A DNA stretch of 64,000 bases from Closterium sp. Naga37s-1 (taxonomy: Eukaryota > Streptophyta > Zygnematophyceae > Desmidiales > Closteriaceae): the NCBI GenBank assembly GCA_947471745.1, contig CANJKZ010000092.1, positions 1,860,001 through 1,924,000 of the forward strand, written 5' to 3'. Positions 33,113 to 43,480 of the stretch are shown in pieces. Positions within the stretch are counted from its first letter, which is position 1. Each line of letters begins with the position of its first letter. Below the pieces are notes generated by a model. That model was not told where the DNA came from. It made no database searches and saw only the letters and a program-made list of their open reading frames with translations. The translations under genes were made by a program, and so were the position numbers.

Positions 33113-33252
33113 TGTCAGAATGCATAGTTTGTCTAGCCTGCAGTGGGGTACTCTATAGTGAGTACGGCCCCTTAGGGTTTCCTATGTGTATCCACCTGCT
33201 TGCTAGTGCAACCCCTCTTTCCTGTTCTACATCCCTGTTCATTATTCTGACA
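33113..33252 (+). repeat. 5' LTR of D2
   Basis: 140 bp, TGTCAGAATGCATAG to CATTATTCTGACA, with 7-bp inverted termini. Confidence 0.9.
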
Positions 33253-33264
33253 TGGAATCAGAGC
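33253..33264 (+). promoter_or_regulatory. Primer binding site of D2
   Basis: TGGAATCAGAGC, one base from the canonical site, directly after the LTR. Confidence 0.8.
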
Positions 33265-33469
33265 GTCTATGCTCATGGCCTGTGGGCCCACCTGCTTCCG
33301 CTGCTGACCTACCTGTCGCGCGCCTCGGGCGCGCGACGTCTTCTGCCTGCCGCGTGCCCTACGCGCGTGGCGTTTCCTTTTTCTTCCCGCCGCTCGCTCG
33401 GGGCGTGCGGCGGTTTTCTGCCCGCCACGCGCCCCTGCCTGCCGCACGCCCTGGGAGCGCGCGGCGGTT

Positions 33470-33850
33470 TCGTCGCCCGTCGTGGCGCCCCGGGGGCCCG
33501 CGCGCTGTCCCCTCCCGTTGCCCGTCGTGGCGCCCTGGGGGCTTGCGTGTCGCCCCCCCCTCCCGTCGCCCGCCGCGGCGCCCAGGGGGCCCGCGCGTCG
33601 CCCCCCTCCCGTCGCCCGTCGTCGCGCCTCGGGGGCCCGCGCGTCGCCCCCTCCCGTCGCCCCCTCCCGTCGCCCGTCGTGGCGCCCCGGGGGCCCGCGC
33701 GTCGCCCCCTCCCGTCGCCCGTCGAGGCGCCCTGGGGGCCCGCGCGTTGCACCTCCTCCCGTCGCCCTTCGAGGCGCCCTGGGGGCCCACGCGTCGCCCC
33801 CTCCAGTCGCCCGTCGAGGCGCCCCAGGGACCAGCGCGCCGCCCCGCTTC
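33470..33850 (+). repeat. GC-rich minisatellite in the D2 leader
   Basis: About nine imperfect units of roughly 40 bp built on CGTCGTGGCGCC-(C/T)GGGGGCCCGCGC-GTCGCCCCCTCC. Long ORFs on both strands across it are compositional. Confidence 0.85.
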
Positions 33851-34440
33851 CGCTCGCCCGCTACCCGCACTCCTGTCCCGTGCTGCCTGTGTTAGGGTTT
33901 GGGGCTGGCGAGTCTGGGGGTGTGTGCGCCGTCCCCTGCTCCTCCTCCTCCTCCGTCTCCCACTGCTGCAGCTGCCGCTGAGGGGGGTGGATGTGTGGGA
34001 GCTGTCGGAGTGGTACTAGGGGGGTGGCGTGTGAGCAGTGCTAGGGGTGCAGCAGGGGGTGTGTGAAAGGGGTGTGGGACAGTTGGGGGAGGTTGAGTGG
34101 AGGCAACAGCCTTGTCGTCCGCAGCGCCTGTAGTCCGGGGCCCTTGCCGCTGGTAGCCCAGAGAGCCTGCTGCGCCTGTCGCCCGTGGGTCCGTTGCTCC
34201 TGTCGCTCGTCTTAGCCGCGGAGCCTGTTACTCCTGTAGTCCGGGGCCCTTGCCACCGGTAGCCACTGTGCGCGCCGCTCCTGTTGCCCGTGTGTCTGCA
34301 GCTTCAGCCATCGCCTCCCATCCTCTCTCCTCTCATAGTTCCTCCTCCTTCTCACTTGCCCTCTATGATAGCCTCTAGCTTTGCTTATATTTGTGAATTA
34401 TGAACTGCTTCTTGTTGTGCTGATCATACTCCACTTTGAC

Positions 34441-34450
34441 TATGGGGGTG
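34441..34450 (+). promoter_or_regulatory. Polypurine tract of D2
   Basis: TATGGGGGTG next to the 3' LTR, identical to the copia A1 and A2 tracts. Confidence 0.8.
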
Positions 34451-34590
34451 TGTCAAAATGTGTAGTTTGTCTAGCCTGCAGTGGGGTGCTCTATAGTGAG
34501 TGCGGCCCCTTAGGGTTTCCTATGTGTATCCATCTGCTTGCTAGTGCAACCCCTCTTTCCTGTTCTACATCCTTGTTCATTATTCTGACA
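34451..34590 (+). repeat. 3' LTR of D2
   Basis: 140 bp, starting TGTCAAAATGTGTAG and ending ATTCTGACA. It differs from the 5' LTR at only a few positions by eye. Confidence 0.9.
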
Positions 34591-34675
34591 GCCAGAAATT
34601 TCTCAGAATTTATTCGACCTCGTCGACTCGACCCAACCCAATCTTGTTGGGTCGCAACTTGTTCACGACGCATCC

Positions 34676-34927
34676 TGCCAGGCAAAGTTTTCGTCACATG
34701 TCCATTTTTTACCCAGACAAAAACTAAAACTCAATCCAAAAGGGATGCGACTCGGGGAGGCATCAACCCTAAACACCAGTCGAGTTCAAGTGTATAGGGT
34801 TGATCCCTCCCGAAAATGCGTCCAGATTCCCTAGGGGTTTTATATTTTCGGGCTGCTCTATCAGTTCGAGCTCGGAAAGTGAAATGTATCGCTAAAAATG
34901 GGCACGTGTCGAAAACTTTGCCTGGCA
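34676..34927. repeat. Fold-back (inverted repeat) element
   Basis: The outer 36 bases starting TGCCAGGCAAAGTTTTCG match the reverse complement of the right end with about three differences. An inner pair of 29 bases (GGATGCGACTCGGGGAGGCA... and its partner at 34796-34825) also pairs imperfectly. The transcript could form a long hairpin. No flanking duplication was found, so a MITE is possible but unproven. Confidence 0.6.
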
Positions 34928-35206
34928 TGACCAATTTTTAACATAATGTGGGATGCCACATGAAAGAAACCCCATTAACTCACATTATTTGAGTAAACCC
35001 TAGACTAATTATGAGAAAAAATCAGAAACATAGTAGCTGGCACATACTTCCCCCCCGGAAAACGTGTTGGGTTGGCTTACGAGATGAAGGGTATGGAGTG
35101 TGGAAATATTTGGGTGTAGAAATTGGCCTAATAGTCCCATAAAAATGCAAACACGTTAGTACCTATTCAACGAGAGAAAACACATGTGACATATTATGCT
35201 TCGTAT
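34928..35206. other. Spacer without a gene
   Basis: AT-rich, with no ORF, repeat or RNA gene that I can name. It abuts the outer edge of the copia E 3' LTR. Confidence 0.4.
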
Positions 35207-35591
35207 TGTTACAATCCCATGGGGTACTTAGTCATGATACTGCTGAGGGTTGATCGCAGGGTGATGCACAGTGGTAACGATTAGTGACGATGTCAGAGTG
35301 AATGTAAAATAACAGAAGTGTTTATATAAGATTACACTGAAATACGAAAGGTCCTAGCTAGCCATATAATGTAAGCGGTACATGCACTTATTATAGTTAT
35401 ATTGCAACCATGCAGCGCAAGAACTCGTTTCAAATTCGTTCCCGCATTTTCCCTTTCGAATGCTTCTGCCAGCATCGGTCTTGATGGCAACTGTCTTCGA
35501 CTCTCTGGTTCGCCCTGACCTGGTCTTCGTACTCAGTATTGTTTGACACTGTTATGTGCAGGAATGCATGATGCAACTTCTTATCGTAACA
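35207..35591 (-). repeat. 3' LTR of copia E
   Basis: 385 bp with inverted ends TGTTAC...GTAACA. On the minus strand a purine tract GAAGGGGGG immediately precedes it (35592-35600). Its 3' part matches the LTR zone at 20706-21171, which ties E to copia C. Confidence 0.75.
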
Positions 35592-35598
35592 CCCCCCT

Positions 35599-36101
35599 TC
35601 ATTCATAAGCATAGCATGTTTTGACTCGCTTGACTACTCCGCTGAGGTTAGCGCAGTGCTGATACTGCTGACGTGGTAGTCGCTTCATGAGGAAGTCGAC
35701 TGCCATGTCACCAGTGGGGAAGTACGTCAAGTCAACCTTCCCTTCGTCAATTCCATTCTTGACGAAAAATATATAGGAGCGCGATGTGCTTCGTCCGATT
35801 GACGAAGCCAGGCTTGTGCGCGATCTTGATCGCACTCTGGTTGTTGCACTGAAGGCGAAAGGCTGGTGATGTCACGATTTTGGTCTCCTGTAGGAGTTCC
35901 TGCAGGTAGAGGCTTTCGCGAGCTGCAGCGGTAGCGGCGATGAATTCTGCTTCGCTTGATGACACACCAACTAGCTCCTATTTCTGGAAATTCCAGGAAA
36001 TTGGCCCGGTCGGCTCGAGTCGGAAGATGAAGCCGGTCCACGATCGTCGATTGTCAGGATCGGCGGCGTGATCGGCGTCCACGTAGGTTAAAAGACAGGG
36101 T
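35599..36101 (-). pseudogene. Copia E RNase H, 3' end of pol
   Basis: Read on the minus strand: YVDADHAADPDNRRSWTGFI-like sequence, FRLEPTGPISW, SSSEAEFIAATAAARESLYL, NNQSAIKIAHKPGFVNRTKH, then GKVDLTYFPTGDMAVDFLMK and the end at CYAYE. A frameshift near 35750-35765 splits it. It is the RNase H end missing from copia C, in opposite orientation and about 95% similar where they overlap. Upstream pol is cut off by the F insertion at 36101/36102. Confidence 0.8.
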
Positions 36102-36177
36102 TGTGAGGGTTTGTAAGGAATTTTACCTTTTCCTTACCAGGATTGACTGCTATGCGTACAACCCCGACATTTTGGAC
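36102..36177 (+). repeat. LTR of element F, first part
   Basis: It begins TGTGAGGGTTTGTAAGG and ends TTTTGGAC, where copia G is inserted; the remainder is at 42666-42880. The left flank GGGTT is the complement of AACCC, the duplication seen around the F solo LTR in copia C. Confidence 0.8.
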
Positions 36178-36996
36178 TGTTGGTGCAACCCTACGGTTTG
36201 CACTCGGCTTGTTGTCCGTGTGCGTGAATGTGTGTGTGTATGGAATGGTATGAGGGCATGGGATAATATATATTTCATGCTTATAATTGTGTGTGAATGT
36301 TGAGTCATGATGTCGAGTGTGTGTGTCGAGTCAATAGCGAGTTATCGCTAGACGCGTGTTATGCGGTCGTTTGTGTCTCGCGCGCGGTTTCTATTTTGTC
36401 GTGCGCGGTTTCTATTTTGTCCTGTGTCGAACGTTCGGCGTGTCGCAGGTGTGTGCAGCAGACCCATCAAGAACTCAAGGATGAGTTTGTGATGAAGAGC
36501 CCGAGCCTTGGTGTCAAGCCTCAAGTGATTTCGAAGCTTGCCAAAAGGGTACACCTCAAGATATTGAAGATAGTTACATTACTTTGTGTACTGTAACATT
36601 TCACTTGGTGTAGGCCCTAGTGAAGGGTAGTTTCGAGACCCTTCGTGGTTGGGGACAGTGTGGCACTGTTCCACATCACTGTACCTCGGCTCTTGGGGTT
36701 TGTAGGAGCTGGGAGTCATTCCCAACTCGTAACTCTTCCTATCTTGTGTTCTAAGACTATAGTGGCTGCCATAGTACCGTTCGTTCAAACCGACGCTGTG
36801 TCGTCAATTCTTCATCAAATCGTGCAATCTAAATTGCTAATTGTAGACGACGTGAAGACGCTCCAGATCCAATTTGAATCAAGTCATTTGCAGCTATGAG
36901 CAGAACGCTATCAACGTTTGAAGCCGCTGTGCAGAAATCCGTCTGTGCTCTCTATCTTTCGTTTTAGGCACATTCAAGCCTATTGTGACTATAACA
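36178..36996 (+). repeat. 5' LTR of copia G
   Basis: 819 bp, TGTTGGTGCAACCC to GTGACTATAACA. Short ORFs inside it recur identically in the 3' LTR and are not genes. Confidence 0.95.
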
Positions 36997-36998
36997 AG

Positions 36999-37010
36999 TG
37001 GTATCAGAGC
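36999..37010 (+). promoter_or_regulatory. Primer binding site of copia G
   Basis: TGGTATCAGAGC, exact, two bases after the LTR. Confidence 0.92.
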
Positions 37011-37030
37011 CCCTTGGAGCAGTTTCGACA

Positions 37031-40000
37031 ATGTCTGGACCTGAGGAAAGGGGTGGCAGAGGTGCTGGTGGCAGTGGAGAAGCTCAAGCTCAAGGCCAAC
37101 CCCGTGATTCAGCCATGGCGCCCATGCAACCAAGTCTTGGCCCACCTAGGGATGAGCCTAGGGTGTTTGGGCTTGACAAGTTCAACGGTGACAACTTTGC
37201 TGAATGGTCCTTCAAGATGGAGAACATCTTTGACCACTATGACCTGCTGGAGGTGATGGAAGGAACGGAGAAGCGCCCCGAGAACGACCCGGAGTAGAGC
37301 CCGTGGGTGCGGAAGAGCGCACAAGGCTATCTCTTACTTGGGCAAGCGTTGGGGAGCAGTCAGATCCGTCACATCAAGCCATTCCAGCGTGAACCAGAGA
37401 AAGGACCAAAGGCATGGGCTGCTCTCAAGGGTGTACATGCTCCTGCAACAGCGGCGGTAGCGGTGGTGTTGGAACGGCAAATGGCGGCACTACGAATTGA
37501 AGAAGACGAAGCGGTTGAAGAAGGGGTGCAGAAATTCTTCGACTTGTTGACGCGGCTTGAGGGAGCTGATTTGAACTACAGTGAGCTCCAAAAGAAGACC
37601 AAGTTGCTGGCCTTACTCCCAGAGTCATGGTCCTCGCTCATCATCAACCTTAATCGCGACTTGCCCCGCCTCTCGCTTGAAGACGTGAAGCGAGCTATCC
37701 TTCAAGAGGATTTCCGCCGCCGTGAGTTGGCGAGTGCGGATGGCGCTGGGGCAGCGAGCATCGGCCGTGGATATGGTCGAGGAAGAGGCAGAGGACGAGG
37801 GGGAGGAAGGTTTGGTGGCAGCAACTTCGGTGGAGGCCGCAGGAGTGGCGGTTACGGCAGCGACGACAAGAGCTACGGACACGGTCGCGGCCGATTCGAC
37901 GGCGAGTGTCACTATTGCCACAAGAGCGGACACATGTGGCGCGACTGCTACAAACTCCCTGATGGTTGGACCCCTGCTCAAGGCCAAGAGGGTAGAGGAG
38001 CAGGAGGAGGGAGAGGACGAGGCCGTGGAGGCCGTGGCGGTCGCGGTGGCGGAGCTGCAAACATGAAGAGCGGAGACAACGACAAGGACCCGAGCGACGA
38101 TCGATACCCGGGTCTATTCTACTTCGTGTCGACGCAAGTACCGGCTGGTCCAGAGAAGGATGAAGGCTTTGAGGAGCCAGCAGCTGTGGGGAAGGTGACC
38201 CTACACCCCCTGGACTATTGGGTGATTGATAGTGGCGCTACCTATAGCATGACACCTCGCCCGGACTTGCTCACCGAACTCGAGCCGTCACCAGTGAAGC
38301 ATGTCACATCGGCTTTGGGGCAGCGAGCAGAGGTGAAAGGCATAGGCAAGGCCATGTTCAAGGGTGCTGATGGGAAGATGGTGGGCCTCAAGAACGTGCT
38401 TTGGGTGCCCAGCCTTGCTGCAAACCTGATTTCCGTGCGGCGGTTGGCAAAGGCCGGCATGGACACGAACTCGAAGGGAGCCAAGACCTACACCGCAAGG
38501 CTTGGCGATCGAATTCTTTGGGACCTTCATGAGGACAGGGATGTCTACAACGAGATGTGGCAGATCCCAGTGGTCCCTATGCCTAAGGAGAGGCAAGTGG
38601 CAGCAAGCATCAGCACCAAGGATGGAGCGGTCGGTAGCGACGATGGCGCGAACGGTCGCGCTAAGGAGAATGAGCTCAAGAAGAGCAAACCTGGAGGGAC
38701 CAGCAAGTTCAGTGAACCTAAGGAGAGTGGTGCAGCAACCAAGGAGCAGCAAAAGGGTGAGGAGAACCCAGAGGCAGCAGCGGAGGAGGACTACGGAGAG
38801 AGTATGTGGGGCGCTATTGCGAGCGCGGCATTCTCCAATCCAACTTCGGCTACGGGGGAGTGTGATTGGCTCACCTTGCATCGGCGCATGGGGCATGTGG
38901 CCCTGCCCATCTTGCAGCAGCTAGTGAAGAATGAGATGGTTGCTGGCATACGTGTGAAGGGGGAGCCCGATGAGGTGCTTGGCTGCCCGACGTGCATTCA
39001 AGCCAAGTTCACCCGGTTTCCGTTCCCTAGTTCGGAGGCAACGGCAAAGGCACCGCTTGATGAGGTGGTGATGGACGTGGTGGGCCCCCTGAAGCTTGGA
39101 GCTGCTGGAGCTGAGTATTTTCTCACCATTGTCGACGTCTACACCCGCATGACTTGGGTGTACGTGCTGGCCAAGAAGAGCGACGTGGCTGAAACGTTGA
39201 AGACGGATTGGTTCCCGATGGTGGAGCGGCAACAAGACCGTCTAGTCAAGTCAATCCGCACCGATCGAGGGGGAGAGTTCCTGAGCAAGGAGTTTGGGTT
39301 GTGGCTAAAGAAGAATGGTATTCGGCACTCCCTCACCATGCCATACTCCCCTGCAATGAACGGCATCGCCGAGCGAGCGAACCGCACAATCACGGAGGCG
39401 GCACGCGGGTTGCTCATTGAGGCCGGGCTACCCGACTATTTCTGGCCTGATGCGGTGCGGAGCGCGTGTGTGGCCAAGAACAGAGCCTTGACTCATGTGG
39501 GAGCAGACAAATGGGTGCCCTATGTGGAGTGGCTAGGAAGGAAGCCAAAGGTGGATATGCTTCGGGTGTTCGGGTGCATGTGCATGGCGCTCGTGCCTAA
39601 GCATCTTCGGCACAACAAGCTTGGTGCCAAGGCGGTGTGGGCCGTGCACTTGGGCATGGCTCAAAACAGCAAGGGATGGCTTCTTTGGGACCCATTCACC
39701 AAGAAGTTCTTGGTGAGCAGGGACTGCAAGTTCATGGAGAACTTCATGTACAAGGATTGGAAGGCGGAGAATGAGGCGAAGATAGGCGTGCGGTTTGGGG
39801 AGGTGAAGAGTTCCGGTTTGGAGCATGTGGAGCTGCCTTTGGAACTGAGCAGCGGCAGCACAACCACAAGACAATCCTCCCTTGTGAATGGGGGAGAGGA
39901 GGCCAATGATGCAGAGGAAGAAGAGGAGGAGGTGCAGCAAGTGAGCGAGCGTGCACCGTCACTCCCTTCCCGTACTACGAGTGCTCCACGGATTCGAGCC

Positions 40001-41800
40001 ACACCGCAGCAACGCCAAGGCCTTCAAGTCCCTGCAGCTGAGGAGGAAGGAAGGGGGAAGAGGAGAGTTCAACCCCCTAATAGGCTGACCTATGATGCGC
40101 CGGGAAAGCAGGGCAAGACAGCCCTGGCCGGAGCGGCAATGATGGTCGGAGACGACGAGGAGAGTGACTACGAGGAGTGTGCCTTCGCGTTCTTCTCTCC
40201 GGTGGAGATGCCGGGAGAACCAGCAACTCTCAAGGAGGCTTTGGAGAGTAGTGATGCTGAGGAGTGGAAGAAGGCCATGGAGAGTGAGCTGAAGAGCATC
40301 GAGGAGAATGACACGTTTGAATTGGTGGAGCTACCGGAGGGGCGTACGGCGATAACGTCCAAGTGGCTCTTCAAAATCAAGTCGGATGCCGACGGCAAGA
40401 TCGAGCGCTACAAGTCTAGGCTTGTAGCCAAGGGGTACCAGCAGAAGGAGTAGGTGGACTTCAAGGAGCTGTTTGCCCCTGTGGTAAAGCCGACGACGCT
40501 GCGAACCCTATTCGCGGGAGCCGCCATCAAAGGATGGGTAGTAAAGCAAATGGACATCGTAACGGCATTCCTTAACGGCATCCTTGAGGAGGAGATTTTT
40601 ATGGCGCAGCCAGAGGGGTTTGATGATGGTAGTGGCAGAGTGTGGAAGCTGAAGAAGGCCCTCTATGGGCTGAAGCAGGCCCCTAGGCAATGGTACATGA
40701 AGCTGCGCGAAGTGTTGGAGGGGATCGGCTTCACTCCCTCAACGGCCGATCACTCCTTGTTCATGCTTGGCGAGGGGGAGCAGAGGAGTTTCATGGTGGT
40801 TTATGTGGATGACATCCTGATTTTCTCACCCTCTTCTGACCTTGTGAAGGAGGTGATGCTGAAGCTTCAAGACAAGTTCAAGTGCAAGGCCCTTGGTGAC
40901 GTGAGCTTCTACCTTGGGCTCCACATCGAACGAGATGTGGAGAAGCGGTGCATGCGGGTGCATCAACGAAAGTACCTGGAGGCATTGGCTGCCAACTTTG
41001 GGCAGAGTGAAGGCCATGTGGCTACACCCTTTCCCTCTGGGTTCAAGTGTGTGAAGGGACCAGAGGAGGAGAGCGTTGGTGAAGAGGAGAGGCGCCGATT
41101 TCACTCGTTGGTGGGCAGCCTCATGTATGCGGCGGTAAACACCCGACCGGACGTCGCGTTTGCTACCGGGCAGCTGGCTAGGGTTGTGCAATGCCCTAAT
41201 GAGGAGCAGGTAGCAGCTGGAATGAGGGTGGCCAAGTATCTTGGCCAAACACCGACCGTTGGGCTGCAATACTCGGCGGCGGCACAAAGGCGCCAAAAGG
41301 GCGCGGATGGTGTTGAACCCGGGCGTTTGTTCCTCACCGCCTACTCGGATGCTTCATATGCATCAGAACCAGAGGACATGACAAGTGTGGGAGGCTTCAT
41401 ATGCTGTGTTGGTGGAGGCCCAACTGCTTGGGAGAGCAAGAAGCAGGTTGACCAAGCTTTGAGCTCGGTGGAGTCCGAGTACATGGCACTCTTCCGTGCC
41501 GTACGGGAGATTGTGTGGCAGCGGCGTTTGTTGGCTGAATTGGGGGAGGAGCAGCAAGGACCTACCCCACTGTACTGTGACAGCCAGGGTGCCATTGCTC
41601 TTGCTAAGAACCCTGTGTTGCACGGACTCACGAAGCACATGAGGGTGAAGTGGCATTGGACGAGGAGCATGGTAACCGCGGGTGAAGTTGAGTTGCACTA
41701 CGTGAAGACCACGGGGCAGCCGGCTGACATGATGACCAAGAGGCTGGTGGAGCAGCAGCATTGGAAGTGTTGCAAGCTGGCTGGGATGGCTCTGAACTGA
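37031..41800 (+). pseudogene. Copia G gag-pol polyprotein, two amber stops
   Basis: ATG at 37031 (MSGPEERGGRG) opens 1,589 codons in one frame. The only stops are TAG at codon 89 (37295) and codon 1141 (40451). Gag: capsid helices, an RGG-rich tract, and the zinc knuckle CHYCHKSGHMWRDC from residue 293. Protease: WVIDSGATYSM near 397. Integrase: HRRMGH zinc region near 614, then VVMDVVGP, IRTDRGGEF and NGIAERANRT with D, D and E intact. RT: AITSKWLFKIK to YVDD at 1258. RNase H: AYSDASYASE to GQPADMMTKRL. All catalytic residues are present, so only two point changes prevent full translation. Confidence 0.96.
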
Positions 41801-41828
41801 GAGAGCAACATATCCTAAGGCCAACAAT

Positions 41829-41841
41829 CCGAGGGGGAGTT
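41829..41841 (+). promoter_or_regulatory. Polypurine tract of copia G
   Basis: CCGAGGGGGAGTT directly before the 3' LTR. Confidence 0.85.
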
Positions 41842-42660
41842 TGTTGGTGCAACCCTACGGTTTGCACTCGGCTTGTTGTCCGTGTGCGTGAATGTGTGTG
41901 TGTATGGAATGGTATGAGGGCATGGGATAATATATATTTCATGCTTATAATTGTGTGTGAATGTTGAGTCATGATGTCGAGTGTGTGTGTCGAGTCAATA
42001 GCGAGTTATCGCTAGACGCGTGTTACGCGGTCGTTTGTGTCTCGCGCGCGGTTTCTATTTTGTCGTGCGCGGTTTCTATTTTGTCCTGTGTCGAACGTTC
42101 GGCGTGTCGCAGGTGTGTGCAGCAGACCCATCAAGAACTCAAGGATGAGTTTGTGATGAAGAGCCCGAGCCTTGGTGTCAAGCCTCAAGTGATTTCGAAG
42201 CTTGCCAAAAGGGTACACCTCAAGATATTGAAGATAGTTACATTACTTTGTGTAGTGTAATATTTCACTTGGTGTAGGCCCTAGTGAAGGGTAGTTTCGA
42301 GACCCTTCGTGGTTGGGGACAGTGTGGCACTGTTCCACATCACTGTACCTCGGCTCTTGGGGTTTGTAGGAGCTGGGAGTCATTCCCAACTCGTAACTCT
42401 TCCTATCTTGTGTTCTAAGACTATAGTGGCTGCCATAGTACCGTTCGTTCAAACCGACGCTGTGTCGTCAATTCTTCATCAAATCGTGCAATCTAAATTG
42501 ATAATTGTAGACGACGTGAAGACGCTCCAGATCCAATTTGAATCAAGTCATTTGCAGCTGTGAGCAGAACGCTATCAACGTTTGAAGCCGCTGTGCAGAA
42601 ATCCGTCTGTGCTCTCTATCTTTCGTTTTAGGCACATTCAAGCCTATTGTGACTATAACA
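41842..42660 (+). repeat. 3' LTR of copia G
   Basis: 819 bp; differs from the 5' LTR at about five sites. Followed by TGGAC. Confidence 0.95.
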
Positions 42661-42665
42661 TGGAC

Positions 42666-42880
42666 TTCGCACGTTCGGCAGACATTCACGACTCCGAGGC
42701 TGCTCCGCGTCGCCTTTGGTTTTCCGATCGCCAAACCTGCACCCAACCTCGCATCCCTGAGGTTCCCTCCTAGCTAGGCTAGTCACTATATTAGCACGTG
42801 CATTCATTGTATGAGCAGTTTATTGAGTCACAGCCTCGTTATTCGTTATTATGCGCAACTCTGTTTTACAACTCATAACA
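42666..42880 (+). repeat. LTR of element F, second part
   Basis: Continues the F LTR after copia G and ends CAACTCATAACA. It matches, inverted, 28590-28805. Confidence 0.85.
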
Positions 42881-42882
42881 CC

Positions 42883-42894
42883 TGGTATCAGAGC
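42883..42894 (+). promoter_or_regulatory. Primer binding site of element F
   Basis: TGGTATCAGAGC, exact, two bases after the F LTR. F here keeps internal sequence, unlike the solo copy in copia C. Confidence 0.88.
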
Positions 42895-43080
42895 TACTTT
42901 CCTAGTTCACCCCGCTTTTCGAGGGTAGTTTGGTGGCACGGGTTGGCTGGTACAGTGGACTGCAAAACGGTTGGCTGCAAGGTTCGTTAATTCTAACCTG
43001 CCCGACTCCGATAGTTTTTGCTTTCCACTCGCCTGAAGGCCACAGATACCCGATTGCCCACCAGACGGAGTGCTAGACTC

Positions 43081-43480
43081 ATGGATCAGGAAGCGGTCAA
43101 CAGGTTGATGGCGCAAGTGGCAGAAATGCAGGAGGGCATGAAGTCATTAATGACGGAAGTGACAACGCTACGTGGAGAAAACGCTGAGCTACGCCAGGCG
43201 CGAGGTGAAGCGCGCCAGGAGTCGCCCGATGAAGAAGGCGAGGGCAACAGTTAGGCAGTGAGCAATCCGTTCAAGGCGCCCACACGTGACTTTGAAGAAG
43301 AAGATAGGCAGCGAGCGGTAGCGACGCCAATTGCAGTAACGACGATCAAGATTAAACCTACGAGCCCGCCCCTGTTCAATCCTACGGACAAGAATACTAC
43401 AGTAAAGGGGTGGCTCTTCGGCGTCGAAGTCTTCTTCACTGCAGTGAACGTCAGCGACTATGCCGTGCGTATTAAAGCAG
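43081..43480 (+). pseudogene. Element F gag N-terminal part, one amber stop
   Basis: ATG at 43081 starts MDQEAVNRLMAQVAEMQEGM, a likely coiled coil, followed by an acidic tail. After a TAG at 43252-43254 the same frame continues with PFKAPTRDFEEEDRQRAV, then NPTDKNTTVKGWLFGVEVFF, which resembles the start of a retrotransposon capsid domain, more Ty3/gypsy-like than copia-like. It is lost after about 43480. The superfamily is uncertain, since no pol remains. Confidence 0.6.

Larger units (their letters stand above)
33113..34590 (+). mobile_element. Non-autonomous LTR retrotransposon D2, complete, 1,478 bp
   Basis: Two 140-bp LTRs (33113-33252 and 34451-34590) flank 1,198 bp with primer site, GC-rich minisatellite leader, a short tail and the polypurine tract TATGGGGGTG. 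No gag, protease, integrase or RT motif occurs in any frame. The flanks GCCGG (33108-33112) and GCCAG (34591-34595) are a target duplication with one change. LTR termini, LTR size class and polypurine tract match copia A, so A-type enzymes may have moved it; that is inference. Confidence 0.88.
36178..42660 (+). mobile_element. Young Ty1/copia retrotransposon G, inserted in LTR F
   Basis: 6,483 bp with two 819-bp LTRs differing at about five positions by eye (near 0.6%). The target duplication TGGAC is perfect (36173-36177, 42661-42665). One gag-pol frame spans 37031-41800 with two amber codons and no frameshift. The uninterrupted target can be seen in the F solo LTR at about 28810, which confirms the insertion. 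Confidence 0.97.

Noticed and set aside
33112..33981. Long overlapping ORFs on both strands in the D2 leader
   Set aside because: GC-rich tandem repeats lack stop codons by composition; the frames begin in the LTR and have no domain.
36297..36899. Small ORFs repeated at 41961-42563
   Set aside because: They are the two LTR copies of copia G; no coding constraint is apparent.
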